Shown: positions 52,376-61,169 of the stretch, in pieces | Numbering within the stretch: position 1 is the first letter of the stretch | How the letters are laid out: each line of letters begins with the position of its first letter | From: Desulforamulus reducens MI-1 | GTDB taxonomy: Bacteria > Bacillota > Desulfotomaculia > Desulfotomaculales > Desulfotomaculaceae | Reading direction: 5' to 3' | NCBI RefSeq assembly: GCF_000016165.1 | Contig: NC_009253.1 | Span: 62,001 to 126,000, forward strand | Length of the DNA stretch: 64,000 nt | Made by a program: the position numbers and the translations under genes | The notes under the pieces: model-generated | What the model was told of the DNA's origin: nothing | Database searches by the model: none | The model's input: only the letters and a program-made list of their open reading frames with translations

Positions 52376-52996
52376 ATGAAGTTGATTGTGGGCCTGGGGA
52401 ACCCTGGTACGGAGTATGCAAAAACCAGGCATAATATAGGGTTTATGGTTATTGATCGATTGGCAGATGAATCTAGGGTAAGTACAGAAAAGAATCAGCA
52501 CAAAGCCCAGATCTGTCAGATTACTATTGGGTCGGAAAAAGTTATTTTGGCAAAACCACAAACCTATATGAATTTAAGTGGGCAGTCCGTTGTGGCTTTA
52601 ATGAATTGGTACAAACTATCTCCGGATGAATTGTTTGTTATTACCGATGATATGGATTTACCGCCTGGAGTGTTGCGCATTCGTAAGAACGGCAGTGCCG
52701 GAGGACAAAGGGGACTAAAAAACATTATTGAACTTTTAGGAACCCAGCAATTTCCTCGCATGAGGGTTGGTATTGGTCGACCGGAACATGGTGCTGTGGA
52801 TCATGTGTTGGGCAAGATCAGTGAGGCGGAGGCAGAATTAATTAACCCGGCCATTCAGACCGCTGTGGAAGCTGTGAAAGTTTGGGTTTTAGAAGGAACC
52901 CAGGCCGCCATGAATAAATTTAATCAAAAAAATAAAAAGAAAAAGGAAAAAGAACAACCAGAAGCAGCAACGGACCAACTATTAGAGAATAAATAA
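52376..52996 (+). CDS. pth: Peptidyl-tRNA hydrolase
   Basis: Frees peptidyl-tRNAs that drop off ribosomes. The 206-residue protein shows G-L-G-N-P-G-T-E-Y near residue 7, the catalytic His in K-T-R-H-N-I-G-F near residue 20, P-Q-T-Y-M-N-L-S-G near residue 63 and D-D-M-D-L-P-P-G near residue 93. It ends with a Lys/Gln-rich tail. ATG 52376 lies eight bases after AAAGGAGGA; TTG 52370 is too close. Confidence 0.96.
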   Translation: MKLIVGLGNPGTEYAKTRHNIGFMVIDRLADESRVSTEKNQHKAQICQITIGSEKVILAKPQTYMNLSGQSVVALMNWYKLSPDELFVITDDMDLPPGVLRIRKNGSAGGQRGLKNIIELLGTQQFPRMRVGIGRPEHGAVDHVLGKISEAEAELINPAIQTAVEAVKVWVLEGTQAAMNKFNQKNKKKKEKEQPEAATDQLLENK

Positions 52997-53085
52997 AAGT
53001 AATAAATATAACAATGCTGTCGACTACGGAAATAAAAATTCCTGCTTTGTGGTCGAAGGGGGGAAAAGCAACAGAGAGGTTTACC

Positions 53086-53511
53086 ATGATCAATAGCGAC
53101 CCTTCCACCATTTACACAGTTGCCCTGGCAGCCACAATGCTGGCTGCCGGCACATCCTGGGTAGCCAATGGCTGGGGAAGGAACTTTTTTGGTAATCGTG
53201 GGGTTACCTATTTTACACCGCTGGTGGAAGAAATGTCTAAGACCCTGTGGGCTGTTGTACTGAATACTCCTCTTGTTTGGACCCATCTGGGCTTTGGTCT
53301 CATTGAAGCTCTGGTTGAGATTAAGAGACGGAGCGTAAAGGGAATCTTAGCAGGATGTACGTCCTTAATTGTCCATGGTATGTTGGGGTTACTGACCGTT
53401 AAAATTTATACCACAAGCAATTTGTTGTTTGCATTGCTTAGTTCTTATCTGGCACATGCCAGTTGGAACGGGGCTGTTAATTATTATAGTAAACGCACTG
53501 ATGTAACTTGA
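53086..53511 (+). CDS. PrsW-like intramembrane protein
   Basis: About 141 residues with four or so hydrophobic segments. It has E-E-M-S-K near residue 47, F-G-L-I-E-A near residue 70, and two conserved-looking His (I-V-H-G-M-L and L-A-H-A-S-W-N-G), resembling the E-E-x-x-K, F-x-x-x-E and His motifs of PrsW-type intramembrane proteases. PrsW of B. subtilis cleaves the anti-sigma factor RsiW. It sits where fin is found in B. subtilis, between pth and mfd. The frame is open to 53014, but GAGAGG sits well before ATG 53086. Protease activity is inferred from motifs only. Confidence 0.6.
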   Translation: MINSDPSTIYTVALAATMLAAGTSWVANGWGRNFFGNRGVTYFTPLVEEMSKTLWAVVLNTPLVWTHLGFGLIEALVEIKRRSVKGILAGCTSLIVHGMLGLLTVKIYTTSNLLFALLSSYLAHASWNGAVNYYSKRTDVT

Positions 53512-53688
53512 CGAGGAGAATCTAAGCAGTATATAATTGGCCAACGTAAAGAAAACAGAGAATCATTTGCCTGGTGGATAGGGGGAGCAATACCTCCCTC
53601 AACTCCATCCAGGCTGAAACTATTTGCTCTACTTTCATTAGTTATCTGGACATACAATACATTAGACCAATTCAAAGGTTACCCGTAA
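53512..53688 (+). other. Open frame of 58 codons after the PrsW-like stop, no ordinary start codon
   Basis: In the same frame as the PrsW-like gene and directly after its TGA, 58 codons run open to TAA 53686. The translation has protein-like character, including R-K-E-N-R-E-S-F-A-W-W-I-G-G-A near the start and a hydrophobic L-K-L-F-A-L-L-S-L-V-I-W. No ATG, GTG or TTG lies in this frame; ATA 53533 and ATT 53536 are the only weak options and lie 14 or more bases from GAGGAG. It may be a real small protein with a rare start, a decayed 3' part of the upstream gene, or chance. No SECIS-like hairpin is evident. Confidence 0.35.
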
Positions 53689-53730
53689 GTAAAACATCAA
53701 AGGCCCTCGGGGCCATAGTCAGGAGAAGAA

Positions 53731-56700
53731 ATGAAAGGATTATTACGGCCACTAGAATCCACAACTGAATATCAACACTTGCTTCAAGGATTAGAAAAGG
53801 GCTTTAGGCAACAAATGGTCTTTGGTCTATCTGGTTCCCAGCGGAGCTATTTATTTGCAGGGCTGGCCCATGGCTGGCAATCTGTTCTTATTGTGACGCC
53901 GGGAGAGACCGAAGCGGGCACCCTGGCGGATGATTTAGCCACCCTATTACCAGAGGTTTCTGTGCAGCCCTTCCCGGTATGGCAACTTTTGCCTTATCAA
54001 GTATTGGCCCATAGTAATGAAGTTCTTGCCCAACGACTACGGGTGTTGGAGAAACTTTCCACAGGGAAACCCACGGTGGTGGTTACTTCTGTGGATGCTC
54101 TCCTGAGAAGATTAACTCCACCAGAGGTTTTTCGTTGTGCGAAGGTAAAACTGTCTCTGGGACAACAGGTAGACCTGGAAAAATTGCGGTTTGAGCTGGT
54201 TGAATTAGGCTACACAAGGGTAGACCTGGTGGAGGGAAGAGGACAATTTTCCAGCCGAGGTGGAATTTTAGACATTTACCCCATGTCGGAAGCCTTGCCT
54301 GTACGGATTGAATTTTTTGATGACGAAGTGGACTCCATTCGTCACTTCGAGGTTGATAATCAACGTAGTTTAGATAAATTAAAGGAGATCAACATTTCTC
54401 CTTGCAGAGAGTTGGTAGTAACGCCCGCAGGGTGGCAGCGGTGTGAAGAAAATTATAGTTTAGAGTTTAAAAATCAACTTAAGAAATTACAGCGTTCCGG
54501 TTCGGTGGATGCAGTGCATCAGCTCTCTTCCCAGGGGGCCATGTTGTTGGAACAAATTCGGCGTAGAGTACCCTTTGATGGGATGGAACAACTTTTGTAT
54601 TACTTCTATCCGGAACCGATTACGCTTTTAGATTATTTCACTGCAGCCCCTCTGTTGTTGGTAGATGACCCCATACGTTTTAAAGAAGTGGCAGAAACCA
54701 TTCTAAAAGAGAGAAACGAAACATATACGGATTTGTTAGGCAAGGGTAAGGTTTTGCCCGGTTATTTTAGCAGTTATCTGGAGTGGCGGCAACTGTTGGC
54801 CTCCATAGAACGCCAGCAGACCATTTTCTGTTCCTTTTTGCCCAGAAACCCGCAATACCTGAGACCACAAAACGTTGTGAATTTTCCAGCCAAGGCTATG
54901 CACAGCTTCTTGGGACATGCTGAGGTTTTGGCTGATGAAATTCGACATTGGCGCCGCAGGGGCTATGCCATTACACTACTGGTTTCTTCTGAAGAAAGGG
55001 CAGCCAATTTACTAAAAACACTAAAGGATAGCAAAATAGATGCTTTCCGGGTTAAACAGTTGGATCAGGAAGTGCGAGAAGGAAATGTCGTTATAACTGT
55101 GGGTCAAATGGCCAATGGTTTTGAACTAATTTCTGCCCGTCTCGTGGTTATTACAGATGCAGAAATATTTGGCCAGCGGAAGAAAGCCCGGAAACAAAGA
55201 TCGCGTCCTGATGCTAAGATGGAACCCCTGGCAGATTTGAAGGCGGGGGATTATGTTGTTCACGTAAACCATGGTATTGGGCGTTACCTGGGGGTTATTA
55301 CCCTTGATATTGGAGCGTTGCAAAAGGATTACCTGCAGCTTCAATACGCTGGTGAAGATAAACTCTATGTGCCAACAGATCAAGTGGGTATGCTGCAGAA
55401 ATACCTTGGGGCCGAATCCGATCACCCCAAACTATCCCGTCTGGGAGGCACTGAATGGTCCAAGGCCAAGGCAAAGGTCCGGGAAGCGGTAAAAGATATG
55501 GCCGATGAACTCCTGGCTCTCTACGCTTCCCGCCAGACTGTCAGAGGTCATGCTTTTTCCAAAGATATGCCCTGGCAGGCAGAGTTTGAGGCGTTGTTTC
55601 CCTATGAAGAAACACCGGACCAACTACGGGCCATTGGTGAAGTAAAACAGGACATGGAAAAAGTAAGACCCATGGATCGTCTTCTCTGTGGGGACGTAGG
55701 ATACGGAAAAACGGAGGTAGCCCTAAGGGCAGCCTTTAAGGCAGTGATGGATAACAAACAGGTGGCAGTACTGGTTCCCACCACCATTTTAGCCCAGCAG
55801 CACTACAACACCTTTCGGGAACGCTTTGCCAATTACCCCATTCGCATAGAAATGTTATCCCGTTTCCGTACAGCTAAAGAACAGCGTCAGGTATTGGCGG
55901 GGCTTGCCACCGGTGAGGTGGATATTGTTGTGGGTACCCATCGATTGGTACAAAATGATATTGTATTTAAGGACCTGGGCCTCCTGGTTGTAGACGAAGA
56001 ACAACGTTTTGGAGTAAGCCATAAGGAACGGCTGAAACAAATTCGCAAAAATGTTGATGTTTTAACCCTTTCTGCCACACCCATTCCCCGCACCTTGCAT
56101 ATGTCTTTGGTGGGGGTGCGGGACACTAGCCTTTTGGAGACACCACCTGAGGAACGTTTCCCGGTCCAGACTTATGTTTTAGAAGAAGACCCTGTGTTAA
56201 TTCGGGAGGCTATAAAAAGGGAACTTAACCGGGGAGGCCAAGTTTATTTTGTTCACAATCGGGTCATGGACCTGGATCGACTGGCTGGGTGGTTGCAAAA
56301 CCTGGTGCCCGAAGCCCGGATTGGTATGGCTCACGGTCAAATGAAGGAAGATGAACTGGAACAAATTATGATCGAGTTTATGGATGGAGAATATGATGTT
56401 TTGGTTTGTACCACCATTGTTGAGACTGGCCTGGATATATCCAATGTAAATACTCTCATTGTTAAGGATGCTGATCATTTTGGGCTTTCACAGCTATATC
56501 AACTAAGGGGGAGGGTTGGCAGAACCAACCGCTTGGCCTATGCCTATTTCCTCTTTAGAAGGGATAAGGTACTGACGGAGATTAGTGAACGAAGGTTATC
56601 TGCCATTCGAGAATTTACTGAATTTGGCTCTGGTTATAAGATTGCCATGCGAGATCTGGAGATTCGTGGGGCAGGGAACATTTTAGGGGCACAACAGCAC

Positions 56701-57240
56701 GGGCATATTGCGGAAGTGGGTTTTGATTTGTATTGCCGTCTGCTGGAAGAGGCTGTGCAGGAGGCCCGGGGGGAAAAGGTTGAAGAGGTGGTTGAAACCT
56801 CGGTGGAAATACCGGTGGAGGCCTACGTGCCGGATACCTATGTGCCGGATGGTAACCAAAAGGTCGAACTTTACCGTCGTTTAGCAGCCATGAGGGATTT
56901 AGTGGAGATATCCGACCTAGAGGAAGAACTGGTGGACCGTTACGGCGACTTACCCGAAAGTGTTCGTTGCCTGTTACAGGTAACCAAGCTGAAAATCATG
57001 GGTCGTGGACTGAAGGTTAAAAGTATTAGCCGCAGCCAGGGGAGTTTTCGGATACTGTTTGTACCAGAGGCCCCTTTAGATGGTGAGAAACTGGTGAGTA
57101 TCAGTGAGAAATACAAGAACAATGTAAAGTTTCATACCTCCTCCGAAGGTTTTGAGATAAAGCTGATAACTAAGGATAAGGGTGATGTTTCCCTTAGAAA
57201 ATTAGAACAGTTGGAGAGTTTTATGGGCCGGCTGAAATAA
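53731..57240 (+). CDS. mfd: Transcription-repair coupling factor Mfd
   Basis: Removes stalled RNA polymerase and recruits UvrA. The 1169-residue protein has the UvrB-like homology region at the N-terminus, an RNA-polymerase-binding Tudor-like domain (D-Y-V-V-H-V-N-H-G-I-G-R-Y near residue 505), the RecG-like translocase with Walker A G-D-V-G-Y-G-K-T-E near residue 653 and the helicase box V-V-D-E-E-Q-R-F-G near residue 754, then T-L-S-A-T-P-I-P-R-T-L and a C-terminal TRCF domain. AGGAGAAG precedes ATG 53731. No frameshift is seen. Confidence 0.97.
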   Translation: MKGLLRPLESTTEYQHLLQGLEKGFRQQMVFGLSGSQRSYLFAGLAHGWQSVLIVTPGETEAGTLADDLATLLPEVSVQPFPVWQLLPYQVLAHSNEVLAQRLRVLEKLSTGKPTVVVTSVDALLRRLTPPEVFRCAKVKLSLGQQVDLEKLRFELVELGYTRVDLVEGRGQFSSRGGILDIYPMSEALPVRIEFFDDEVDSIRHFEVDNQRSLDKLKEINISPCRELVVTPAGWQRCEENYSLEFKNQLKKLQRSGSVDAVHQLSSQGAMLLEQIRRRVPFDGMEQLLYYFYPEPITLLDYFTAAPLLLVDDPIRFKEVAETILKERNETYTDLLGKGKVLPGYFSSYLEWRQLLASIERQQTIFCSFLPRNPQYLRPQNVVNFPAKAMHSFLGHAEVLADEIRHWRRRGYAITLLVSSEERAANLLKTLKDSKIDAFRVKQLDQEVREGNVVITVGQMANGFELISARLVVITDAEIFGQRKKARKQRSRPDAKMEPLADLKAGDYVVHVNHGIGRYLGVITLDIGALQKDYLQLQYAGEDKLYVPTDQVGMLQKYLGAESDHPKLSRLGGTEWSKAKAKVREAVKDMADELLALYASRQTVRGHAFSKDMPWQAEFEALFPYEETPDQLRAIGEVKQDMEKVRPMDRLLCGDVGYGKTEVALRAAFKAVMDNKQVAVLVPTTILAQQHYNTFRERFANYPIRIEMLSRFRTAKEQRQVLAGLATGEVDIVVGTHRLVQNDIVFKDLGLLVVDEEQRFGVSHKERLKQIRKNVDVLTLSATPIPRTLHMSLVGVRDTSLLETPPEERFPVQTYVLEEDPVLIREAIKRELNRGGQVYFVHNRVMDLDRLAGWLQNLVPEARIGMAHGQMKEDELEQIMIEFMDGEYDVLVCTTIVETGLDISNVNTLIVKDADHFGLSQLYQLRGRVGRTNRLAYAYFLFRRDKVLTEISERRLSAIREFTEFGSGYKIAMRDLEIRGAGNILGAQQHGHIAEVGFDLYCRLLEEAVQEARGEKVEEVVETSVEIPVEAYVPDTYVPDGNQKVELYRRLAAMRDLVEISDLEEELVDRYGDLPESVRCLLQVTKLKIMGRGLKVKSISRSQGSFRILFVPEAPLDGEKLVSISEKYKNNVKFHTSSEGFEIKLITKDKGDVSLRKLEQLESFMGRLK

Positions 57241-57241
57241 C

Positions 57242-57270
57242 TTGCCGGCCTATCTTGATCGTTGTATAAT
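57242..57270 (+). promoter_or_regulatory. Sigma-A promoter of the PrsA-like gene
   Basis: TTGCCG (57242-57247), a 17-base spacer and a perfect TATAAT (57265-57270), beginning right after the mfd stop. GGCCGGC/GCCGGCC around the stop could form a hairpin on the mfd transcript end. Confidence 0.7.
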
Positions 57271-57301
57271 GGCCATATTATGTAAAAGGGGGATTTGTGC
57301 A

Positions 57302-58336
57302 GTGAAAAATAAATTTCTACAAGGTTGTATACCGATTTTTCTTAGCCTGTTACTCTTGCTCACAGGCTGTGCCAATAATAAGGCCAACGTGGTGGCAACC
57401 GTTAATGGGAAGGACATTACCCGACAACAATTGGACAAACAAACAAACCAAATGGTTGAGAGATATAAGCAGCAGGGTTTTGATTTGACCACTAAAGAGA
57501 ACAAAGCCATGAAGGAGCAACTAGAGCAAAGTATTTTAGATGATATGATTACCAAAGAACTGCTGTTACAAGAGGCTGAAAAGCAAAAGTTAATCCCGGC
57601 CAAGGAAGCTATTGATAAAAATATGGCAGAGATTAAAAAGGGTTTTCCCAACGAAGAGGAATATAAGAAGGCATTGGAAGAAAGTAAAGTAACCGAGGCT
57701 GAATTGAGAGAACAGCTGATTTTAGATGAATCCTCCAGGAAGCTTTACGAGAAAGTTACAGCGGATGTTAAGAAGCCCACTGATGAGGAAATTACCAAGT
57801 TCTATAATGAGAATAAGGGCAGGGAGCCCATTGGCACACCGGAACGTCTAGAGGTAAAGCACATGCTGTTTGCCATTAACAGTGACCAACCGGGTGTTCC
57901 TAAACGTGGTGAAAAGGAAGCCCTAGAAGCTGCTAAGTTGGCTCTGGCTGAGGTAACACAAAAGGGACGGGACTTTGGGGTGGTGGCCCGGGAAAAATCC
58001 GATGACCTGGGGACCCGTGAAAATGGTGGTAGCTACACCATTGATAGGGGTGCCAATACTACTGATCCAGCCTTTGAAAAAGCCGCAGAGAACCTGAAGC
58101 CCGGAGAGATTACCAAAGAGCCTGTAAAAAGTGCCTACGGCTTTCATATTATTAAATTAGAGAAAGTAACCCCTGCTTCTACAAAAGCCCTCACGGAAGT
58201 TAAGGATAGCATAGCAGCTCAATTGGAGGGTGAAGCAAAACAAGCCAAATTCACCCAATTTATTGATAATTTAAGAAAAAATGCTAAAATTAATAACAAG
58301 TTAGCCCCAAAAACAGAGGATTCGTCAAAAAAATAG
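57302..58336 (+). CDS. PrsA/SurA-like peptidyl-prolyl isomerase lipoprotein
   Basis: A folding factor attached outside the membrane. From GTG 57302, a signal peptide leads to the lipobox L-T-G-C near residue 23. A SurA_N-like helical part follows (about 35-180), then a parvulin PPIase domain (about 190-300: V-K-H-M-L-F-A-I, then G-G-S-Y-T-I-D-R-G, S-A-Y-G-F-H-I-I-K-L-E), and a Lys/Glu tail. AAGGGGG lies nine bases before GTG 57302; the upstream in-frame start at 57242 has no ribosome site and would destroy the signal peptide. It is 344 residues. Confidence 0.9.
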   Translation: MKNKFLQGCIPIFLSLLLLLTGCANNKANVVATVNGKDITRQQLDKQTNQMVERYKQQGFDLTTKENKAMKEQLEQSILDDMITKELLLQEAEKQKLIPAKEAIDKNMAEIKKGFPNEEEYKKALEESKVTEAELREQLILDESSRKLYEKVTADVKKPTDEEITKFYNENKGREPIGTPERLEVKHMLFAINSDQPGVPKRGEKEALEAAKLALAEVTQKGRDFGVVAREKSDDLGTRENGGSYTIDRGANTTDPAFEKAAENLKPGEITKEPVKSAYGFHIIKLEKVTPASTKALTEVKDSIAAQLEGEAKQAKFTQFIDNLRKNAKINNKLAPKTEDSSKK

Positions 58337-58382
58337 CTAAAAAACGAAAAGACGAAAATAAACTTCTAACAATGGAAAATTA

Positions 58383-58413
58383 TGAATAACACCTTCCCTC
58401 CCGTTATATACTA
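58383..58413 (+). promoter_or_regulatory. Sigma-G type promoter of spoVT
   Basis: TGAATA (58383-58388), an 18-base spacer and TATACTA (58407-58413) resemble forespore sigma-G promoters (TGAATA...CATACTA). In B. subtilis spoVT is a sigma-G gene. Confidence 0.72.
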
Positions 58414-58468
58414 TCAATGAAAGTTAATCCGCGTAGATTATGCAGAAAAAGGAGGGAAGGAATCATAT

Positions 58469-59029
58469 ATGAAAGCAACGGGTATTGTTCGTCGTATTGA
58501 CGATTTAGGACGAGTGGTTATACCAAAAGAAATTAGAAGAACCCTAAGGATTCGTGAAGGTGACCCCCTTGAAATTTTTGTCGATCGGGAAGGTGAAGTA
58601 ATCCTCAAAAAATATTCACCCATCGGAGAATTAGGTGATTTCGCAAAAGAGTACGCAGATTCGTTATATGAAGCCCTCGGCCATATTGCCTGTATTGCAG
58701 ACCGAGATACTATCATTGCCGTGGCTGGGGCTCCGAAAAAAGAATTTATTAATAAGCCCATTGGTCCCAATGTAGAAAAAGTAATGGAAGATCGCAAAGC
58801 GGTGGTTATTAATACCCCGGGTAACGATCCACATTGTAAAGAATGCGGCATCACTGAGGACGGCGAGTGTAAATACTCTTCGGAAGTTATTGCACCGATT
58901 ATCTCTGAAGGTGATCCAATTGGAGCGGTTATCCTAGCCTCCAAAGATCCCGATGTTAAAATGGGAGAAATGGAACTTAAATTGGCTGAAACTGCTGCTG
59001 GTTTTCTTGCTAAACAAATGGAACAATAA
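58469..59029 (+). CDS. spoVT: Stage V sporulation regulator SpoVT
   Basis: Forespore DNA-binding protein that modulates sigma-G genes. The 186-residue protein has an N-terminal AbrB domain (M-K-A-T-G-I-V-R-R-I-D-D-L-G-R, I-P-K-E-I-R-R-T-L) and a C-terminal GAF-like domain from about residue 55 (L-G-H-I-A-C-I-A-D, then C-K-E-C-G-I). Position after mfd matches B. subtilis. AAAAGGAGGGAAGG precedes ATG 58469. A sigma-G type promoter is visible upstream. Confidence 0.95.
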   Translation: MKATGIVRRIDDLGRVVIPKEIRRTLRIREGDPLEIFVDREGEVILKKYSPIGELGDFAKEYADSLYEALGHIACIADRDTIIAVAGAPKKEFINKPIGPNVEKVMEDRKAVVINTPGNDPHCKECGITEDGECKYSSEVIAPIISEGDPIGAVILASKDPDVKMGEMELKLAETAAGFLAKQMEQ

Positions 59030-59038
59030 AGAGAACAC

Positions 59039-59060
59039 GGGCCGATAAGGCCCTTTTTTC
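59039..59060 (+). terminator. Terminator of spoVT
   Basis: GGGCC (59039-59043) pairs with GGCCC (59049-59053), followed by TTTTTTC. Confidence 0.85.
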
Positions 59061-59088
59061 TTTTTGCTTGGGAAAGTAAAAAATTTTC

Positions 59089-59172
59089 TTGCATACGTAA
59101 GGGCAACCAAAGCTTACGCTATTGCCTAAAGGGTTTAGTTCCGATAGGGTATGGTATAAGCCAAGTTTTCTT
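59089..59172. repeat. Dispersed structured repeat, copy B
   Basis: About 84 bases related to copy A at 35579-35659. The first stem is CGTAAG/CTTACG (59096-59101 with 59113-59118), replacing CATAAG/CTTATG of copy A by a paired change. A second stem, TGCC/GGTA, replaces CGCC/GGCG. The shared core includes AAGGGCAAC, GCCTAAAGG, ATAGGGTATGG and CCAAGTTTTCT. It lies 86 bases before mazG. Confidence 0.7.
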
Positions 59173-59258
59173 TAGTCATAAAATTGGCTTTTGTAACTGG
59201 ATGGCTGTGGAATGGGGCTATGAAGATCATTTAGGAGAAAGGTAGGTGTAATGGATAA

Positions 59259-60776
59259 ATGGACAAGTTAATTACAGTTGTTGGTCTTGGCCCGGGCGAC
59301 CCTGGGATGCTTCCCTTACAGGTATGGGAACTTCTTAATGGTGGCTTACCTGTTTATTTGCGGACAGAGGTTCACCCTACCGTTGACTGGTTAAAACAGA
59401 AAGGAGTAAAATTCTCCAGCATGGATCACCATTATGATCATGCAACAACCTTTGAAGAAGTTTACTCCAACATTGCCCAGGAGATATTGGAGGTAGCTGA
59501 ACAGACTCCAGTGGTTTACGGGGTACCGGGGCATCCTATGGTTGCGGAGGACTCTGTGCGGAGGGTGCTGGAGTTGGCGGCAGCCAGGGGCATCCCTACA
59601 CGTGTAATTCCCGCTATGAGCTTTATAGATGCGTTGTCAGCAACCCTTGGCATTGATCCCTGTAAAGGTCTACATATTGTTGATGCCCTTAGGCTGGACG
59701 TACAGCAACCGGATCCCTTAGTGGGTACCATTGTCACCCAGATCTATGATCGAATGACTGCTGGAGAAACAAAGCTAAGCATCATGGATCATTATCCCGA
59801 TGAACATATGATCACTGTTGTACGAGCAGCGGGAGTACCCAAGGAAGAAAGGGTTCAGCGAATACCTTTATACGAATTAGACCGACTGGACTGGATCGAT
59901 CACTTAACCAGTTTGTATATCGAACCTTTAACTAAAGGTTCCGAGCATCAGAAGTTTAACCAGCCGGAAATACAAAACACAGAGGGTTCTTTCCCCCTGG
60001 ATCCGCTGATAGAGGTCATGGTTACCCTGCGGGAAGAAAATGGTTGCCCCTGGGACCGAGAGCAAACCCATAAAAGTCTTAAACCCTATTTAATTGAGGA
60101 AACCTATGAGGTTCTTGAGGCCTTGGAACAAGGGCAAATGTATAAAATTTGTGAAGAATTGGGAGACTTATTATTACAAATCGTTTTTCATGCACAAATT
60201 GCTAGCGAAAATAAACAATTTAACATGAATGATGTAGTCCAGTCCATTACGGAGAAAATGATAAGAAGACATCCTCATGTTTTTGGATCCACCCGTGTAG
60301 AAGACAGTCAGGAAGTATTGGTGAACTGGGACAAAATAAAGACCCAGGAGCAGGGGGCGCAAGCCAATGAACAGCCTTATTTATCAGGAGTCCCGAGGGC
60401 CTTACCGGCCTTGTTACGTGCCCAGAAAGTACAATCAAAGGCAGCTCGAATTGGCTTTGACTGGCCAGATTATACTGGTGCAGTGGATAAAGTTAAAGAA
60501 GAGTTACAAGAAGTACTTCAGGAAATAGGGACAGGTTGTACAGAGGCCTTGTCAGAAGAAGTGGGAGATTTACTTTTTGCGGTGGTAAACCTAGCGAGGC
60601 TGCTCAAGATTGAGGCTGAGGATGCTCTCTCCTTAACAACAAACAAGTTTATACAAAGGTTCTACTATATTGAGCAAAAAGCATCTGATGCAGGTAAAAA
60701 GTTAACAGAGTTAACCCTAGAGCAAATGGATTTATGGTGGGAAGAAGCCAAAATATTGAAAAAACAAGAAAAATAG
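59259..60776 (+). CDS. mazG: MazG nucleotide pyrophosphohydrolase fused to a tetrapyrrole-methylase-like domain
   Basis: A 505-residue two-part protein like B. subtilis YabN. The N-terminal SAM-dependent tetrapyrrole methylase-like domain (about 1-225) starts with V-V-G-L-G-P-G-D-P-G and has G-V-P-G-H-P near residue 87. The C-terminal MazG part (about 245-505) has C-P-W-D-R-E-Q-T-H-K-S-L near residue 264, E-E-T-Y-E near residue 280 and a second MazG-like repeat E-E-V-G-D-L-L-F near residue 431. MazG removes non-canonical NTPs. AAAGGTAGG lies upstream of ATG 59259, at a slightly long distance. Confidence 0.93.
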   Translation: MDKLITVVGLGPGDPGMLPLQVWELLNGGLPVYLRTEVHPTVDWLKQKGVKFSSMDHHYDHATTFEEVYSNIAQEILEVAEQTPVVYGVPGHPMVAEDSVRRVLELAAARGIPTRVIPAMSFIDALSATLGIDPCKGLHIVDALRLDVQQPDPLVGTIVTQIYDRMTAGETKLSIMDHYPDEHMITVVRAAGVPKEERVQRIPLYELDRLDWIDHLTSLYIEPLTKGSEHQKFNQPEIQNTEGSFPLDPLIEVMVTLREENGCPWDREQTHKSLKPYLIEETYEVLEALEQGQMYKICEELGDLLLQIVFHAQIASENKQFNMNDVVQSITEKMIRRHPHVFGSTRVEDSQEVLVNWDKIKTQEQGAQANEQPYLSGVPRALPALLRAQKVQSKAARIGFDWPDYTGAVDKVKEELQEVLQEIGTGCTEALSEEVGDLLFAVVNLARLLKIEAEDALSLTTNKFIQRFYYIEQKASDAGKKLTELTLEQMDLWWEEAKILKKQEK

Positions 60777-60865
60777 GAGGAAATATTTGCTTCTAGGAAG
60801 GAAAAGCTAATAAAATAGCGAAATAGCAAAAAATAGTTTATTCTGAGTTCAAGGAGGGTCCTTAT

Positions 60866-61153
60866 TTGAACAAGGCCGAGCTGATTTCTGCAGTAGCAGA
60901 AAAAACCGAATTGAGTAAGAAAGACGCCGAAAAGGCAGTTTCTGCTGTCCTTGGTAGCATTGAAGAAGCTTTAGCAAAGGGTGATAAGATTCAACTGGTG
61001 GGTTTTGGTACCTTTGAATCCAAACCTCGCAAAGCCCGTGAAGGCCGCAACCCACAAACCGGGGATACCATTCAAATCCCTGCCACCAGAGTGCCTGTAT
61101 TCAAAGCAGGTAAAGTGTTAAAGGATGCTGTGGCAAATCTCCCTGTAGAATAA
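60866..61153 (+). CDS. hup: HU-family DNA-binding protein
   Basis: A 95-residue bacterial histone-like protein that bends DNA. It has M-N-K-A-E-L-I at the start, V-G-F-G-T-F near residue 47 and the arm region [11 protein letters not shown] near residue 65. Start TTG 60866 follows AAGGAGGG eight bases earlier. It lies between mazG and rqcP. Confidence 0.96.
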   Translation: MNKAELISAVAEKTELSKKDAEKAVSAVLGSIEEALAKGDKIQLVGFGTFESKPRKAREGRNPQTGDTIQIPATRVPVFKAGKVLKDAVANLPVE

Positions 61154-61169
61154 TTTCGGGGGTTCTAAA

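Noticed and set aside
53509-53511. TGA of the PrsW-like gene as a selenocysteine codon.
   Set aside because: No convincing SECIS hairpin directly after it, and the PrsW-like motifs are complete before the stop.
53484-53675. Minus-strand 63-residue frame between the PrsW-like gene and mfd.
   Set aside because: No ribosome-binding site and it overlaps the end of a coding gene; cannot be preferred over the plus-strand frame.
35579-59172. The dispersed repeat as a c-di-GMP (GEMM) riboswitch.
   Set aside because: GGGCAA and GCCTAAA pieces recall GEMM, but the conserved GACGCAAAGC core and tetraloop-receptor arrangement are absent, and one copy is not upstream of a gene.
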